The notes below the pieces were generated by a model. It did not search any database, had not been told where the DNA came from, and was given only the letters and a program-made list of their open reading frames with translations. Position numbers and translations under genes: made by a program. From Spirogloea muscicola (Eukaryota > Streptophyta > Zygnematophyceae > Spirogloeales > Spirogloeaceae), in the NCBI GenBank assembly GCA_009602725.1, contig WELB01000026.1:557580-621579 (forward strand): a stretch of DNA of 64,000 nt, written 5' to 3'. Of this stretch, positions 1 through 12,239 are shown one piece after another. Positions within the stretch are counted from its first letter, which is position 1; the number at the start of each line of letters is the position of its first letter.

Positions 1-198
1 GGATAGCTGGCGGGGTGTGGAAGAGGAGGAGCTCTTTCTGATGGCACCGTGGCCACGAAAGGCCAGGCCAAGGAGGATGGACGAGCTCCGGAAAGAGAAG
101 GATAGCTGGCGGGGTGTGGAAGAGGAGGAGCTCTTTCTGATGGCACCGTGGCCACGAAAGGCCAGGCCAAGGAGGATGGACGAGCTCCGGAAAGAGAA
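1..198. repeat. Two tandem copies of a 99-bp unit
   Basis: Bases 1-99 and 100-198 are the same 99-bp unit repeated head to tail, with no difference that I can see. The unit carries a GGCCAGGCC motif close to the hairpin core of the retroelement tails found across the window. It is followed at 200-300 by a minus-strand copy of the roughly 100-bp block that also occurs at 1880-1995 and 61495-61605. The 99-bp length keeps a reading frame open, but nothing suggests that it is a gene. Confidence 0.9.
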
Positions 199-2690
199 GG
201 CGCGCGGTGCGCATGAAATTAAAAGGGAGGCCAATTCTAACCTTACAAATGTCCTGTTTACGGGGGGGTGATAAGCTGGCTGAGGGGGACATTAATATCC
301 CCAAGTGAGCACATGCATGTCTGACAAGCGAAGCTGAGGAGCCAAACCAACACCATGGAAGCTATTAGCCTAGGCTAATGTGCCCAGCACGCTGGTGTAT
401 CGCGAGTGCAAGAAGCCCCGGAAAGAAGCTCCGGAAGGGGCCGGAGAGCGCAGACTGCGCAGCTGCTCGGGCGGCCCCAGAAAGAGCGGGAAGAAGCTCT
501 TCCGAAGGGGCCGATGGCTGTGAGGGGCCAGGAGGATTTACATGAAAGAAGCTCTTCAGATATAGAAAGCGCGGCCAGATTGACTGGTGGCTATTAGAGG
601 CCTTCAAAGGGGTTCCAGAGGGGCCACGGGTGGTTGGGCCAGCCCCCAACAGGGAATGAACAGGGCTCAAAGCAGTTGAAAGCGTGTACCACTGCAAATA
701 AAGTGGGAGAAGCAAGAGAAGGGGAGAAGCAGCGGCAGCTGCCCCAGCCGCCTCAGACCTGATCTTGCTCACTCGCAGGTACTGAGCTTCCATATGCATC
801 GTCGCGTGTCTAGTTGTGTGGTTTTGGCTATCGGCACCTTATTTGACTTTGGATATCGTCCATTCTTTTTGGGCTGGCTTGGCCAGCCCCTCTTCTCTAA
901 GGGCGCCGCCATTCCCTCGGCCGCGGCGCACGCAGCTGCGCAACGCGGCGGCAGCCGCTCGTGCCGCTGAGCTGCACGGCGCCGGCCCAAGGCGCTGCGT
1001 GGCGCGCGTGCCGGCCGCCCAGTGGCTCGTGGAGGCCCACGAGCGGCGCCCGCCCGCGCCTCACCGAGCAGCGCGGGGTGCAGGGCTGCCGAAGAAAAGC
1101 GCGCCCATAGAAAAGAGGGGCTGTGGTTCGTGGTGGGGCCTGGGCCTTCCTGGTGGCGGGCGGGGTACGGCCAAATCCCGAGGTCGGGCGCCGGGGAGTT
1201 GCGGGCCACTGTCGCTGCGTGCTTCAAACGCTTTCCTGGCCCCTTCGAATTGGATCCGTTTCTTATTTCTGGGCTAGCCAATCAAAGAAGAAGTGGCACT
1301 CCCAATGGGGGCAAGGGCTGTGAAAAGCCAGCCCGAAAAAGAATTGACAAAGCTTCGTGATGGGGCCAAATGATGGAGGGGCCTAAAAAGCGCTAAGCAG
1401 CTACCAAGGGGCCTGAAGATGCTATGTCAGAACGGGGGAGGATGTACCACTCAGTATTTACGAGTGAGGAGCCTCAAATCCGACAGACTAGCTGCCGGAA
1501 TACTATCCCCAATCAAAGCCATCGCCCTCTTCTGGAAGAAAGTGTCTCTCTTGCGGGCCACGCAGCGGTGTGGACCGTGCCCCGCCGCTGCGGCGCAACT
1601 CCCCACCTTTCCCCTCTCGTTGCATGTAGGAGAAACAGCTCTTCTAAGAAGAAGAAGGGCTTGCCCATTGATGATAGGGGCTGGAAAAAGCCAGCCCAAT
1701 AAAGGATGAACAAAGGACGAGAAGGGGCCAGGGGAAGCACTAAGAAAGACAAGCACAAGGAAAACTAAGCAGCTACGAAGCACTCAGTAAACCTGCTAAG
1801 CAGCCTCAGGTCAGAGAGACTGGGTTCCTGGAAGCGGGTCCCCTGGCCAGAGCCAGAGGACCCGCTCTTTTGAACGTCTATCGGGGTTATTAGTGTCCCC
1901 CTTAGCCAGCTCATTACCCAGTTAACAGGTCATTTGTAAGGCTAGAATTGGCCTCCCTTTCAATTTCATGCGCACCGCGCGCCTTCTCTCTATCCGCCTG
2001 CTAGCTACTCTGACTTGCACTCACTGACTCGCGGTTACGGATTGCCCCCTTGCTGCCGTCTTAGCAGTTTGTATCTCGCTTTTTACGCCATCCAGCCCCT
2101 TCAGACCTTGTCCATTCTTTTGGGCTGGCCTCTCACAGCCATTTTTGTAAATTTATAAGAGCTGATTCTGTTCTCTTTCCGCCCTCTAGCGATTCCGACT
2201 GCACTTACTGACTAGAGGTTACTCAGAGCCTACTTGCTGACGTCTTCTTAGAATCTTGCTATTTGCGCCATCCGGCCATTTCATCCGGCCCATTGGTCTA
2301 TTCTTTCTGGGCTGGCCTTTCCCAGCACCTCTGTGGGCTAGCGGTTGCTTTCAGACCTTGTCCATTCCTTTGGGCTGGCCTCTCACAGCCACTGCTGTCA
2401 ATTTGGAAGCGCTGTTTCTTTGGAAAAAAAGAAGTGCTCGCCCACAGAGTGTAGGGGCTGGGAACGAAGAAGAAAGGGCTCGCCCATTGAGGATAGGGGC
2501 TGGGAAAGGCCAGCCCAAACAACAATGGACAAGGTCCAAAGAGCCAAAAAGCTCACAGGAAGGGCTCGCCCATTGAGGATAGGGGCTGGAAAGAACCAGC
2601 CCAAAAAAGAATGAAGAAAGGACGAGAAGGGGCCAGGGGAAGTACGAAGAACAACAAGCACAAAAAAGAAACGAAGCAGCTACGAAGCAC
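199..2690. repeat. Mosaic of broken retroelement 3' ends, both strands
   Basis: This stretch is built from short pieces of the same kind: the end of an ORF (SDLxLLTRxY then stop), 60-150 bp of 3' UTR, a hairpin with core GGGCTGG...CAGCC, and a short (TTC)n-like tail. ORF ends are seen near 300-330 (-), 570-597 (+), 750-786 (+), 1451-1510 (-), 1800-1860 (-), 2005-2040 (+) and 2190-2222 (+, degraded). Hairpins lie near 868 (+), 1310-1345 (-), 1680-1700 (-), 2110-2130 (+), 2299-2320 (+), 2370-2390 (+), 2457-2475 (-), 2497-2517 (-) and 2580-2603 (-). The (+) and (-) copies are interleaved, which suggests repeated insertion into older copies. All are old fragments without the 5' part. No host gene is seen here. 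Confidence 0.75.
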
Positions 2691-3194
2691 TCAGTAACCC
2701 CTGTTAAGCAGCCTCAGGTCAGAGAGACTGGGTTCCTGGAAGCGGGTCCCCTGGCCAGAGCCAGAGGCAGCAGCGAGGGCTCTGCCTGCTCGCAGGTGCA
2801 GCGCGCGGGCCATAGACCTCTGCAGCGAGACGGCAAAGCGCATGCGGTACACCTGCTCAAGCGACCCTGCTGCGTGGAAGTCCACCGGCTCCCCATGGAA
2901 GCGGCGGACGATGGCGTGGCGTGAGAGCTGGTTGAGCAGCTCGAGCCACCGAGCGCCCAGCGCCCCGTGCGTATCGATGGCGAGCGGGAAGAACTCGTCT
3001 TCCCGCGGGTGATCTGCGTATTTTAGCTCCTTGGCCCGAGCGGCGCAGGCTACCGCATACCCAGCCTTGGTGGCACACTGGGCTGGGTGTGAGCGGTCAT
3101 ATGAGTCAGTGGTCACCACGTCCAGGAGAGGACGTGGCCCGCTGGCTGGTAGGGTGGCCACAAGGTCGACGCGACGAGCATGGAGGGTGGCCAC
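2691..3194 (-). mobile_element. LINE-like retroelement, C-terminal ORF fragment (longest copy)
   Basis: This is the longest surviving ORF piece of the repeat family, about 167 codons. It has the layout seen at the C-terminal end of many algal and invertebrate reverse-transcriptase polyproteins: a DVVTTDSY segment, an alanine- and lysine-rich helix, FFPLAIDTHGALG, then an arginine-rich tail ending LSDLRLLNRGY. I infer a LINE-type element because copies share the 3' end and lack the 5' part, and because they carry a 3' hairpin and a short TTC-rich tail. No reverse transcriptase motif (YxDD) is present in this piece, so the class is not proven. It is a fossil fragment. Confidence 0.6.
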
Positions 3195-3216
3195 AAGGTC
3201 GACGCGACGAGCATGG
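3151..3216. repeat. 33-bp direct repeat, two copies, inside the retroelement ORF
   Basis: A 33-bp unit (starting GGGTGGCCACAAGG) occurs twice in tandem. Because 33 is a multiple of three, the duplication adds 11 residues (HARRVDLVATL) to the minus-strand retroelement fragment without changing its frame. It sits at the upstream limit of the recognisable ORF. Confidence 0.85.
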
Positions 3217-3689
3217 AGACCGTCGGCCGTCGGTCACAACCTTCCCGAGGGCCTCCGTACGCCTGCCCTGCCGGAACCAGCGGTCTTCCTCGTGGCCCGG
3301 AGAAGCTTTTCACCAACGCCCCGCGATCGCGCCTGTTGCCGCCGTGGCAGCCCCCACTGTAGCGCGGCTCCTCAGCCGCGCTGGGCGGGGGGGGGGGAGC
3401 GAGAGGGAGAGGGCGCCAGGGGGAGGGGGAGAGACAGGGGACAGCCAGCGAGAGGGGAGGGGGAGAGTGGCGCGGGGGGAGAGAGGTGGCCCACGCGCGG
3501 GCGAAGGGGCCGGTGGGGTTTAGGTGATTGGCAAGCCCGACCCTGCCGCCCACCATCAGCAGCCCCACGCGGGCAGCTCGAGCCACAAGCCCCAGCCACG
3601 CCCACCATCTCGGCCGCCCGGGGACGCGCCCCGCCGTTATGGGTGCACAACCTCGCGGCGCATCACGTGCCCCCTTACGTGCCCCCTTG
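3217..3689. other. GC-rich stretch with no recognised gene
   Basis: Very GC-rich DNA with a G-rich run near 3385-3520 (long purine blocks on the plus strand). Open frames exist on both strands but have only low-complexity R/P/G/S composition and match nothing I know. It may be further upstream sequence of the element at 2691-3194, which reads toward lower coordinates. Confidence 0.5.
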
Positions 3690-4266
3690 TCAATACTAAC
3701 GTCACACTCTTACCTTAGCCACCTTAGCGTAGGGCTTTCTTTTATGTAGCCTTATTGTTTTGCACTGATTTCTGATGTGGCTTGAATCGGCCTAACCTGT
3801 TTCTCATGCGCACTGTGCACCTTCCCTCTCCTTACATTGACATAGTCACGGAGGCGCAGGGAATGCCCAGCATCGCCATACGTTGCTGCTCAACGCGGTT
3901 GGATTGTTTCACTGCAACGAAGCTGCAGCTCCACGTTGACCAACCCCTGCTGTGATCACCTTCTACTACTAGCCACAATCGACAGCCATGGTTGCATAAG
4001 TCCTTGCTTCCACACAGTTGCTCGAGAGGAAGGCATGCCTAGGGTATGCACGTTGTGAGGGCAGGCTTGCGTGCAGCCAAGACGGGCTTGCCGGCAGGTT
4101 CCTGCCGTCCATGCACCACCGTGTCAGTCTGTCTTTAGCAAGCCCAGGACCATACGCTGCATCAGAAGCTGGGCGAGCTGTAGTGCGTGGCAGCACCTCT
4201 TGCAACCTGCACTCCAGTATTCGGGCACGCATCAGCAACCTTTACCATGCCGATTGCGGCTACTGA
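3690..4266 (+). mobile_element. Retroelement 3' remnants
   Basis: Bases 3695-3835 match 33350-33500: TACTAA(C/T)GTCAC, an ACCTTAGC motif, TTATGTAGCC, GCTTGAAT, then a CATGCGCAC box. This is the 3' UTR block of one subfamily. Bases 4130-4266 match the ORF end seen at 15300-15430 and 47330-47460: a QKAGRAL-like stretch, then a block corresponding to SSIQASISDL, ending CGGCTACTGA. Both pieces are degraded. Confidence 0.55.
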
Positions 4267-6870
4267 GAGGTCCAGTTGAGCAGCTAGCGGCCTACACCTG
4301 CAGATGTGCTCGCCTTCGTGATTGGCAGCTCAGGCCTCCAGTCATCGACATCCTGTCCACCCCGCCATACCGTGCCCCGCTTCGTGCCTGCCTCGTGGTT
4401 GGCCCGCTCTAGCATTCCACGCTTTTCCCCGTCCGGATCTAGCTCACGCCGCCATTTCCCTGCCCATTTCATCTTCCCACCCCAACTTCTCCCCCCTCTT
4501 ACCTCCACAACTGGGCCGAGGATCCGGCGAGACCTCCACTGAAGGTCCCTCATCGTCCTGATAGGGCTGACCTCGGTCTGTAAGCTGAGCAGCCGGCACA
4601 CTAAGTGGCAAGCATGTGGAAGTGCGGTGCGGGCACCTTCGGTCACCATGCAGTGCACTCGACTGCTGTACCAAGGCGATAGCGGCCGGTGGCCGTTGGC
4701 CCCTCCGTTATTGTTCGTGTGCTGGCTGGCGCCTCTGCGGGCACCTGCCTCTACAGACTCTCTTTCAGATTGGGCCTTTCCCCCGCGCTTGCTGGCTGCG
4801 CTTTCTTTGCCAATTCGTCTTTGGCCTGGTAATTTGTGGCCCTCTTGTTCGAAGTACACAACAAGCAGTCTCCCTCGTCCCATCTCATATTTGTGCCCAC
4901 GCTCTCAGCGCCCGTCAGGCACACGGGCCCCAAAAGTACCTGCATTTCGTCATGCTAGCAGCCATCATTTGCTTTTTCTCGAACAACTGTGCCCCTCCTT
5001 TCCGAAGAAGAAGCCCTACAACAACTTCCCTAACGGAGACCGCATCTTGAGCATTCAGAATGGAGGCTGAGGTCACCAGCATACAGACACATTCTTATCT
5101 AGAGACGCGTGCTCACGGTCCAGAAGTAGCCACTAATTACACTGATGATCTTATCATGTAGCACAAAAAGATTTAGGCATTTTCTGTGCCAAATAGCTGG
5201 CTTGTTTAAGTTGGATCTAGTGCTGCAAGCAGCCTACAATGTGGCCTTAAGACTTCAACTGAACATGAAGAGATTATGGACAACTAATATGTCAGGTTTC
5301 AATATGCGCCTTCATGTCTCCTTCTGCCATTTCAACACACTTCAATTGCACAAGGAAGAAGGCAGGAGCACGTTTGGCACCCCAGGTTTTCCTTATCGCA
5401 CATTTGGCTGTTAAATTTAGCGAAGAATCGGTGAATGCTGCAAAACCGACGCACTCCAAGTGCTGTTCAGGCACAGCTGCCGCCTGACTCTTACGTACCT
5501 ACGAGTTGCCAAAGCAGCCTTTAATCAGGCTGCTTTGCTGCCCCTCTTACAGCAGGTCAAACTAGGCAAGTCAATAATGTCCAATCCACGTCTAGCCATA
5601 GTGGTCTCCATCGGCCGGCGGGCTTGGTGAGCCCCTTTCTTGGGTCTTGGCTGTGACCTTGCCACTGCCACGCCACCTGGTACAATTGATAATCTGCAAT
5701 GGCGGCCAAGTCGCTTCCTTTGATGGTTCCCGCTATCATGGCACTCATGTATCCTGGTCTTCAGAATATCAATATGGCCTTGTACAGCAAGGGACGCCAG
5801 CACACACTGACTGCTCAAAGCTCTACTGCTGTTGTGCGCTGTGTTGTGCTTGTTTGGCATACCCCTTGCTTCACTTCCCAAGATAGAGAAAGACTCTTTG
5901 CAGGTCCCAATGCAATTAATACCTCACCCAGGCCACCTAGATGTACAGGCATGATCGGGCTATGTTGAAGCACTGCGCCAACTTTACCAGTGCGACCAGT
6001 TTTTAACATGTTACTAATCTGTGCAATGGCTGAAAAGCCGATCGGCAAGTAACACCGATGGTCGCTCAGTTGACCGTCACTAAGTTCCTCTCCAGTGTGC
6101 CAAGGCGCTTCTTCAAGGTTTGATATGCTAGCATTTCGACACACCTACGCAGCTAGTGTACCCCCGGGTGATAGTCACCCACTTGGTCCCGGAACAAAGT
6201 CCGTCACGCCAACTGTATTGGCAATTATCAATCTCAACCCTGTGATTCCGCTCGACACCACAGTGATCAAATAATGGTCTGTACAGTCAATGATGTCCAG
6301 TCGCTGGTCCCGCTCACATGGACTTATCAATGTCTAGGGTCTACTTGCCTGCTATATAACAACACTCTGAAAGAATGTATGTATGGAGCAACTAAGCCCT
6401 GCCCGAGGGAGCCTCTATTGCGAGACACGCCCAGGCGTCGCTGTCGGGGGCTGCGAGAGCCACCCTCGCCCTGCACAGGTATAGCCATGACCATGCTAAT
6501 AACACGGTCCGCTATTAACACTCCATTCTAGGCGTGAACTAGTGAAAGAGAGGCAAAAATGGGCCAGCCCTCAGAGGCCAGGCGGCAATGGCACCACGCC
6601 ACATTCTACTGGGGCCTGGTGCACCATGGCAACTGTACGAGCTGGGTTGTGCTCACTGGCGACAAGCCTCAGGAAGGGGACATAGGCCCCCGCCAGAGAA
6701 CGCCGTCAGGCTGTGCGACAAATGCAGAGTACCCCGTAGCTGCAGGAGATTCTCTCCTGCACCACCTGGTAGCTCTGTAGAGATTGACAATGATGCTATA
6801 TGCATTGTATCGTAGTCCTGTACAGAAGCTCCACTAAAGCCACCGCCGTGCCACCACCTCGTGGCACTTA
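4267..6870. other. No recognised gene between retroelement mosaic and malic enzyme
   Basis: About 2.6 kb in which I see short overlapping open frames on both strands but no known domain, no convincing exon chain and no clear repeat-family member. The part next to 6871 is 3' flank of the malic enzyme gene. One small inverted repeat lies at 5511-5536 (listed separately). Confidence 0.4.
5511..5536. repeat. 10-bp perfect inverted repeat, 6-nt loop
   Basis: AAAGCAGCCT (5511-5520) and AGGCTGCTTT (5527-5536) are exact reverse complements separated by six bases. It could form a small hairpin. I see no gene that it clearly serves. Confidence 0.75.
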
Positions 6871-9800
6871 CTACCTGGCATAATCTGGGGAGTACATGTT
6901 CTGCTGCACGTACTGAGGAATGCTTGCCGGCCGTGGTATGCCAGCAACGCCCTCTGTGAAAGCTCGATCGATAACGGCCGATGCCACCACCATGCTGCAG
7001 GTTGCAAGAGAACATTCAATGTCAGTCAAGGCATAGATGCCTATCTGCAGGAGAAGAGCTGCATCACAACAACCATATGTATACTTTCATAGTCTGCAGT
7101 GGTATACCTTATATCTCGAACACTTGACACGTGGGGGAAGACCTGGCCCTGCTGAAGTTGCTCCTCAGAGAGACAGGACGCAAGAGCTTGGGCGGCAGCA
7201 ATGAACATGCCGTCAGTCACCATCTTTGCACGGCACAGGACTGAGCCAAAACCAACCCCCGGGAAGATGAACTGCACAAGGTGATGGAATTGCAACTTGT
7301 ACAATAATCAGTGATAATTCATAGCAATTGCTGAGACAATCGCAATGTCTGGCTAAGTAATCCTGTAATGGAATGCGATAGCCGCACCGCATACTTCCTC
7401 TGTAGTCTACAACTCACCATGTTGTTCCCTTGACCAGGATAAAATGTGCGGCCAGCATACTGATGACAAAGAAAAAGTATGGGTAGCATTAGAATATGAA
7501 CCATGATTTTGTCGGGCATGTCTGAAGAAGGGTGATTCATTCTCAGCAAGCGAAGCATGAAGTTATATCCGACTATTCCCTCGTATGAACTTTCTTTTTC
7601 AGAGCTACCTACCTGTATACAAGTACTGGCTCGACATTGCAATTCAAGTCATTTCATAATGAAGTGTAAATACCTGAACAGGTGGAAAAGGAGAGCCTGC
7701 AGCAAAGATCAGATTCCCATCTGACCAGCGCACAGCATCCTCTGCAGTTATCTGCAGGCAACGACAACAAAGCAGATTGTGTCGCACCTTTACTTGCAAA
7801 TCCGAACAACAACGTACCCATCACTTATCTACTGCGACAATGCTCAAGCCCACAAGTCAAGAATGTTAAAGTCTCAACACAATGGGTTCCTACACAGAAG
7901 GTGCAAGTGAAATGCGCACCTCCGACTTGCTGGTGGGGTTGGAAAGCGGGAATATGGCCGGCTTGGAGTGAAATTTCCGGAGCTCCTCCACTACCTGCTC
8001 AGATTTTGCAACCACATATAGTTGGACCCAAGATGCAGAGGTGCAAACATTAATGCGGGCCTTAATCAAGAGCAAGAGGTATAACTGTCAAAAATAGAGT
8101 TACGGTCCACAGAAACTATACCTCTTTTGTGAATACTCCTGGGGTGCCACTTAAGCCAAGCAGGGCTGTTGGCTTGACTGCTGCAACAATGTCCTCCAGG
8201 GCAGACCTGCCAACATATGGCCACAACGAGTGAAGGTTGCGAGGCATCAAGGTGTCATCGCCATTTCTCTTTGACACTGTCATCTTGCCAGCGTGCCTTT
8301 GACTCAGCTACCAGCCTCCTCAGGCACAAAACGTCAATTGCAAGTATGTAGGGCAGTAGGCAATGGCAAAATCTAATAGACCGACTGTAGCTTACTTGGC
8401 ATTGAGGTCCCAAGACTCCTTGCGAGCAAAGATCAGCTTGTGTGGCTCCAGCTCGCCAGGACGGTCCAAGGTGATGAGGCCCTTGCGATCGACCATGTAG
8501 ATGCGGTCCTTGGATTCCTCAGTACGAAGTCCCGCCTCCTCGAGGAGCGACACGATTGTTTGTGCCACACCAACTGCAGCAGACCCGGCTCCATAGAATA
8601 GCACCTTCGCTTCGGCCAGCGGAATCTGTTGACAGAAGTGCCCCTGCTGTGAGAAACTACAAGCCCAGTAGCCATCTAAGATATACATGCGGGTAACCAA
8701 GGCGAGTTCCAAGGCATGACGCCCTACAGCCTCTGCTACTTAATGACCATTGCATGGCTGCCCTCAATCAGCAGTCCAACCTCTCAATCAGCAGTCCAAC
8801 CTTACAGCGAGAAAAGTGAGCTCTGGACCTGCTGTGCTTTGCAGGCATTGATCAGCCCGGCAGCAATGACAGCCCCTGTGCCCTGAATGTCATCGTTGAA
8901 GCAGAAAGCATCTTTCCTATGGCGCTCCAAGATTTCAATGGCATGTTCTGTCTTGAAGTCCTCAAATTGAATCAAAGCATTTGGCCACTTGTCCTTGACC
9001 TGTCAACAGGTCACATTGTCAAACTAAGGAAAGGTGTACAATGAATGACAACATCATCGACAACGTAGAAAGCTTGACACCTTCAACGGGCAAGTCCATG
9101 CAGGGCATGTCTACACAATTTTTGAGGGGCTTGCGCTTGTGGCTGAAAGGCAGGTAGCATCACGAGAATGTCCACTGTCACTAACAGCCATTGATATCAA
9201 TGCGGAGCAAAGTCTTTTGCTGAACTCACCGCAGCAACAAATTCGTCCACTAAGGCCATGTGTGCTTGGCCCTCAATGCGTTTGTGGCGCGAACCCAGAT
9301 ATAGAGGATCTGACAGAAGTCCCTGGAAGCAGAATAAAATGGTCATATTTCCATGCTGATCCCAAATAAGACTACCAGAGTCTTGCTGCTGTTATGATGT
9401 TCGGTTTTGTGGTAGGTAACTCATAACTCAGGCAACATACCTCATTGTCCGTCCCCATGTCTAACATGACTGGCAATGTCCTTGCTGGATGGAATCCCCC
9501 TCCAGCTACATAGAGGGAGAGCTTCCCCACTGATATAGGCATACCATTGGCACCAAGATCACCAAGTCCCAAAATCTGCAACCTCAAGAGGTCAACGTTG
9601 AGATTTAAAAGGTGAAGCCAACACCCTGCTATGACATAGAGCAGAAGTGCATGCATGAAGTGCATGAGTCCTGACAGGCAACCTACCCTTCCACCATCTG
9701 TAACCACAATGACATCCACTTCGGGTTGCGGCCAGCTATCCAACATGGCGCGTACGTGGCCCTGCCACGCGAACAATGCGTATGACTCTCTGTAAACTTT

Positions 9801-11752
9801 GAATTGAACATGGAGATTGCGGAAACTAGTTATCATGCTTGTTTGTGCACGCTGCGCCGCATGATCGCCAGCTCTGCTATAAGCTGATACCTTGTCCTCG
9901 TGGCAGAAGAACATTCCCTGGGCTGCTCTGTAAATGTCGCCAAACTTGAGACATGCTTCACCGACCTGCAGACGCAGAAAACAGAAGCAAGAGATTGTCA
10001 ACATTGATCACCTGGTGTGCAAAAGCATGCTCTGAATGTACTTCTTGGCAGCACGGATTTTGTGCCCATGATTTCCAACTGTCAAGTAGTCCAAAAGACT
10101 CACCGTGGGTGTGTAGACAATGGGCAGGAGCTCCTCCAGGTAGTTGATGAGCACATGGTAGAAAAGTGTCTCATTAGTCTGATTGAGGCTGGATAGCATC
10201 AAGTATCTGCATGCCAGGGCTTGAGGTTGTAAGTATCCATAGGAAGTTTTGCACCCTCACAACATTGGCAATGAGTGTTATTGCACGCATTGAAGATAAT
10301 ATTGACTTGCAAAGCAATGCAAAGTGAGGCTCCATTGAGTGCATGATCCAGGTGAGGGCCGAGGACTTCGTAACGTGGAGAGACGTGCAATCAACTCATA
10401 AGCCACAGCAGCACAGCGTGTGGAACATTAGCAGTACCTATTGATGGGCTCTGAGAAGGACTGCAAAAGTGCCATGGCCCGCTTGGCTTGGACATCTAAG
10501 GCTTCCACACGTGGAGGTAAGAGGCCTCTGATGCCCATTCTCTGTCGCTCCTCAGACCTGATATTCAAGGAATACAAGTACAGCAACTGAGTCACTTTCT
10601 ACTCCCTCAAGTCAGTGGATGATCAAGACCTGAGACCCAATCATTAATCTCAGTGAGACCTACTTCCAAACTGCAGGGCTACATCTGTGAGTTTAGAGCT
10701 CTAACAGCCAATATGTAGCCATGACTAACTCCCAGGCTTGCTGACGGTGGCATTTACTCACTGAAGGTCTGTTTGACACTTACAACCGAAAGGATGAAAT
10801 GACATGCAAATAGACCCATGCCTTATGCCACCAGTAGTATCTGTCAGGAGTCTGTCAGCAGAACAGAAGAGCAAGGCGAACAGCTGCCACTGTTGCAGTT
10901 GCTTGGAGCAGGTGCTATCTCACATTTGGCTCAGTAAAGAACGACTCACGTGAAAGCTGTGCCCTTGTTCAATGCTGGGTCACGAAGCACGCTGATCTGG
11001 TCACCAGCCAGCTGCCTGGAAGCCTGTTTGCTCTGTCTGGTCTTGATCTCCAAACTTGTATGTCCTGGCCTTGAAGTTGCAACAAGACCAGTCTGGGCAC
11101 CAGTCTCCACAACAGCAGGACTACGACCAGTAGTGACTGGGGAGATCCTGGCTGGAGCTGCTAGAATACTTGGGGGTTCTAGGATCTGAAGCCTTGAGGT
11201 GATCTGCACCGCTTCATACTCAAATGCACCAACAGCCTGCCCATATCTGCCATCCTCACCAGAATCTCCAGCTATGACGAACTTCTGGGTGGATTTCTGC
11301 TTCTGGCTTATGAAGGATTGAGGGAGGGCTGTGGTCTCCAGAACAGGCGCCACAGCACTGGCTTCTGCCCTTGGTCCTGTCTGTGAATACTGCAGCCTCT
11401 CAGTGGTTGAGCACCTGTTCCTCCTTCTCCGGACCAGCTCAAGGGACTGTCGATCCAATCTGAGGCCCTGGCTTGCGCTGACATGCCTGCTTGACAAGCG
11501 GCCCTCCCTGCTTCTCGCAACGGAGCTCACCGCACCAGGCCTCCTACTCAGGAACTCAACACTGCAGCTCGGCGTACATGCAGCCAAGACAGCGGCAGCC
11601 TGATCCGAGACAACGAGGCTTGTCGTCATCGACGCGGCCATGGCGGAGGCCAACAGTGCAGCAGAGGACCTCAGAGGCGCCTGCGTCAGGCCTGCCTGGC
11701 TTCCAAGAATAAGAGCTGTTGTTGCTCGCCGGCCAAACCTCCACGCCAGCAC
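6871..11752 (-). CDS. Malic enzyme, NAD-type, probably organellar (15 exons)
   Basis: Oxidative decarboxylation of malate to pyruvate with NAD(P) reduction. Exons (minus): 10950-11752, 10438-10557, 10104-10206, 9891-9965, 9687-9761, 9441-9575, 9230-9322, 8829-8999, 8396-8625, 8122-8206, 7920-7994, 7674-7751, 7418-7459, 7108-7271, 6871-6994. All junctions are GT-AG and in phase, giving about 790 aa. Motifs in order: NKGTAFT and RGLLPPRV; catalytic Tyr in [11 protein letters not shown]; Arg/Leu block [11 protein letters not shown]; metal ligands in QFEDF and FNDDIQGT; nucleotide fold [46 protein letters not shown] and [11 protein letters not shown] look more like plant mitochondrial NAD-ME than NADP-ME. 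The first 250 or so residues, all in exon 1, precede the catalytic core and are arginine-rich with few early acids. They probably include a transit peptide, and a start at an internal Met (MAASMTTS) is possible. NAD preference is inferred. Confidence 0.93.
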
Positions 11753-11825
11753 CGCCGGAAGGACTGAGATGGACGCTCAGCGCAGGCCCAAGCGCGAAGG
11801 CAGCGGCCTGACGGTAGAGCTGCGA

Positions 11826-11905
11826 GGAGGCCGGCGACAGCGGCGGCGGCGGCAGCGGCGGCGGCAGCAGACGGCGGCGGCGGCGGCGGCGGCGGAGGGA
11901 GAGGC
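11826..11905. repeat. (CGG)n-rich leader upstream of malic enzyme
   Basis: A run of CGG/CAG triplets just upstream of the malic enzyme start at 11752, so in its likely 5' UTR or promoter. Similar triplet runs lie beside other gene starts here (16010-16080, 28135-28195, 43025-43055, 43147-43200). This is a feature of GC-rich first exons in this genome. Confidence 0.7.
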
Positions 11906-12239
11906 GGGGCGATCAGAGTCGGAGTGGTCAGGCGGCGCTAAGTTCTCAGACGGAGGAAGAACGCGGGGACAGTGGGCGCGTGAGACGGAGCCGTCCAGGC
12001 GGAAGGGGGGGTGGGGACCGCAGGCGGGAAGGGCGGGGGCGACGGACGACCCCGAGCAAAGAATCTGCGGCGGGCGAAAAGGCCTTCGCCGACGCGGGCG
12101 GGCAGCCGGCCGTTCGATTCACGGGTAGGTGCCGCTGCTTCGGGCCCACCCCCATTCGTGGGCGGTCTCCTGCCGTCCGCCTGCTGCGCGCCGAGCCGAG
12201 GGATGGAGCGGGGAGGAGGGAGGTTGGCGCAGGTGCCGG

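Noticed and set aside
17-271. Open frame of 84 codons at the window start
   Set aside because: It exists only because the 99-bp tandem unit keeps frame, and it runs on into retroelement UTR.
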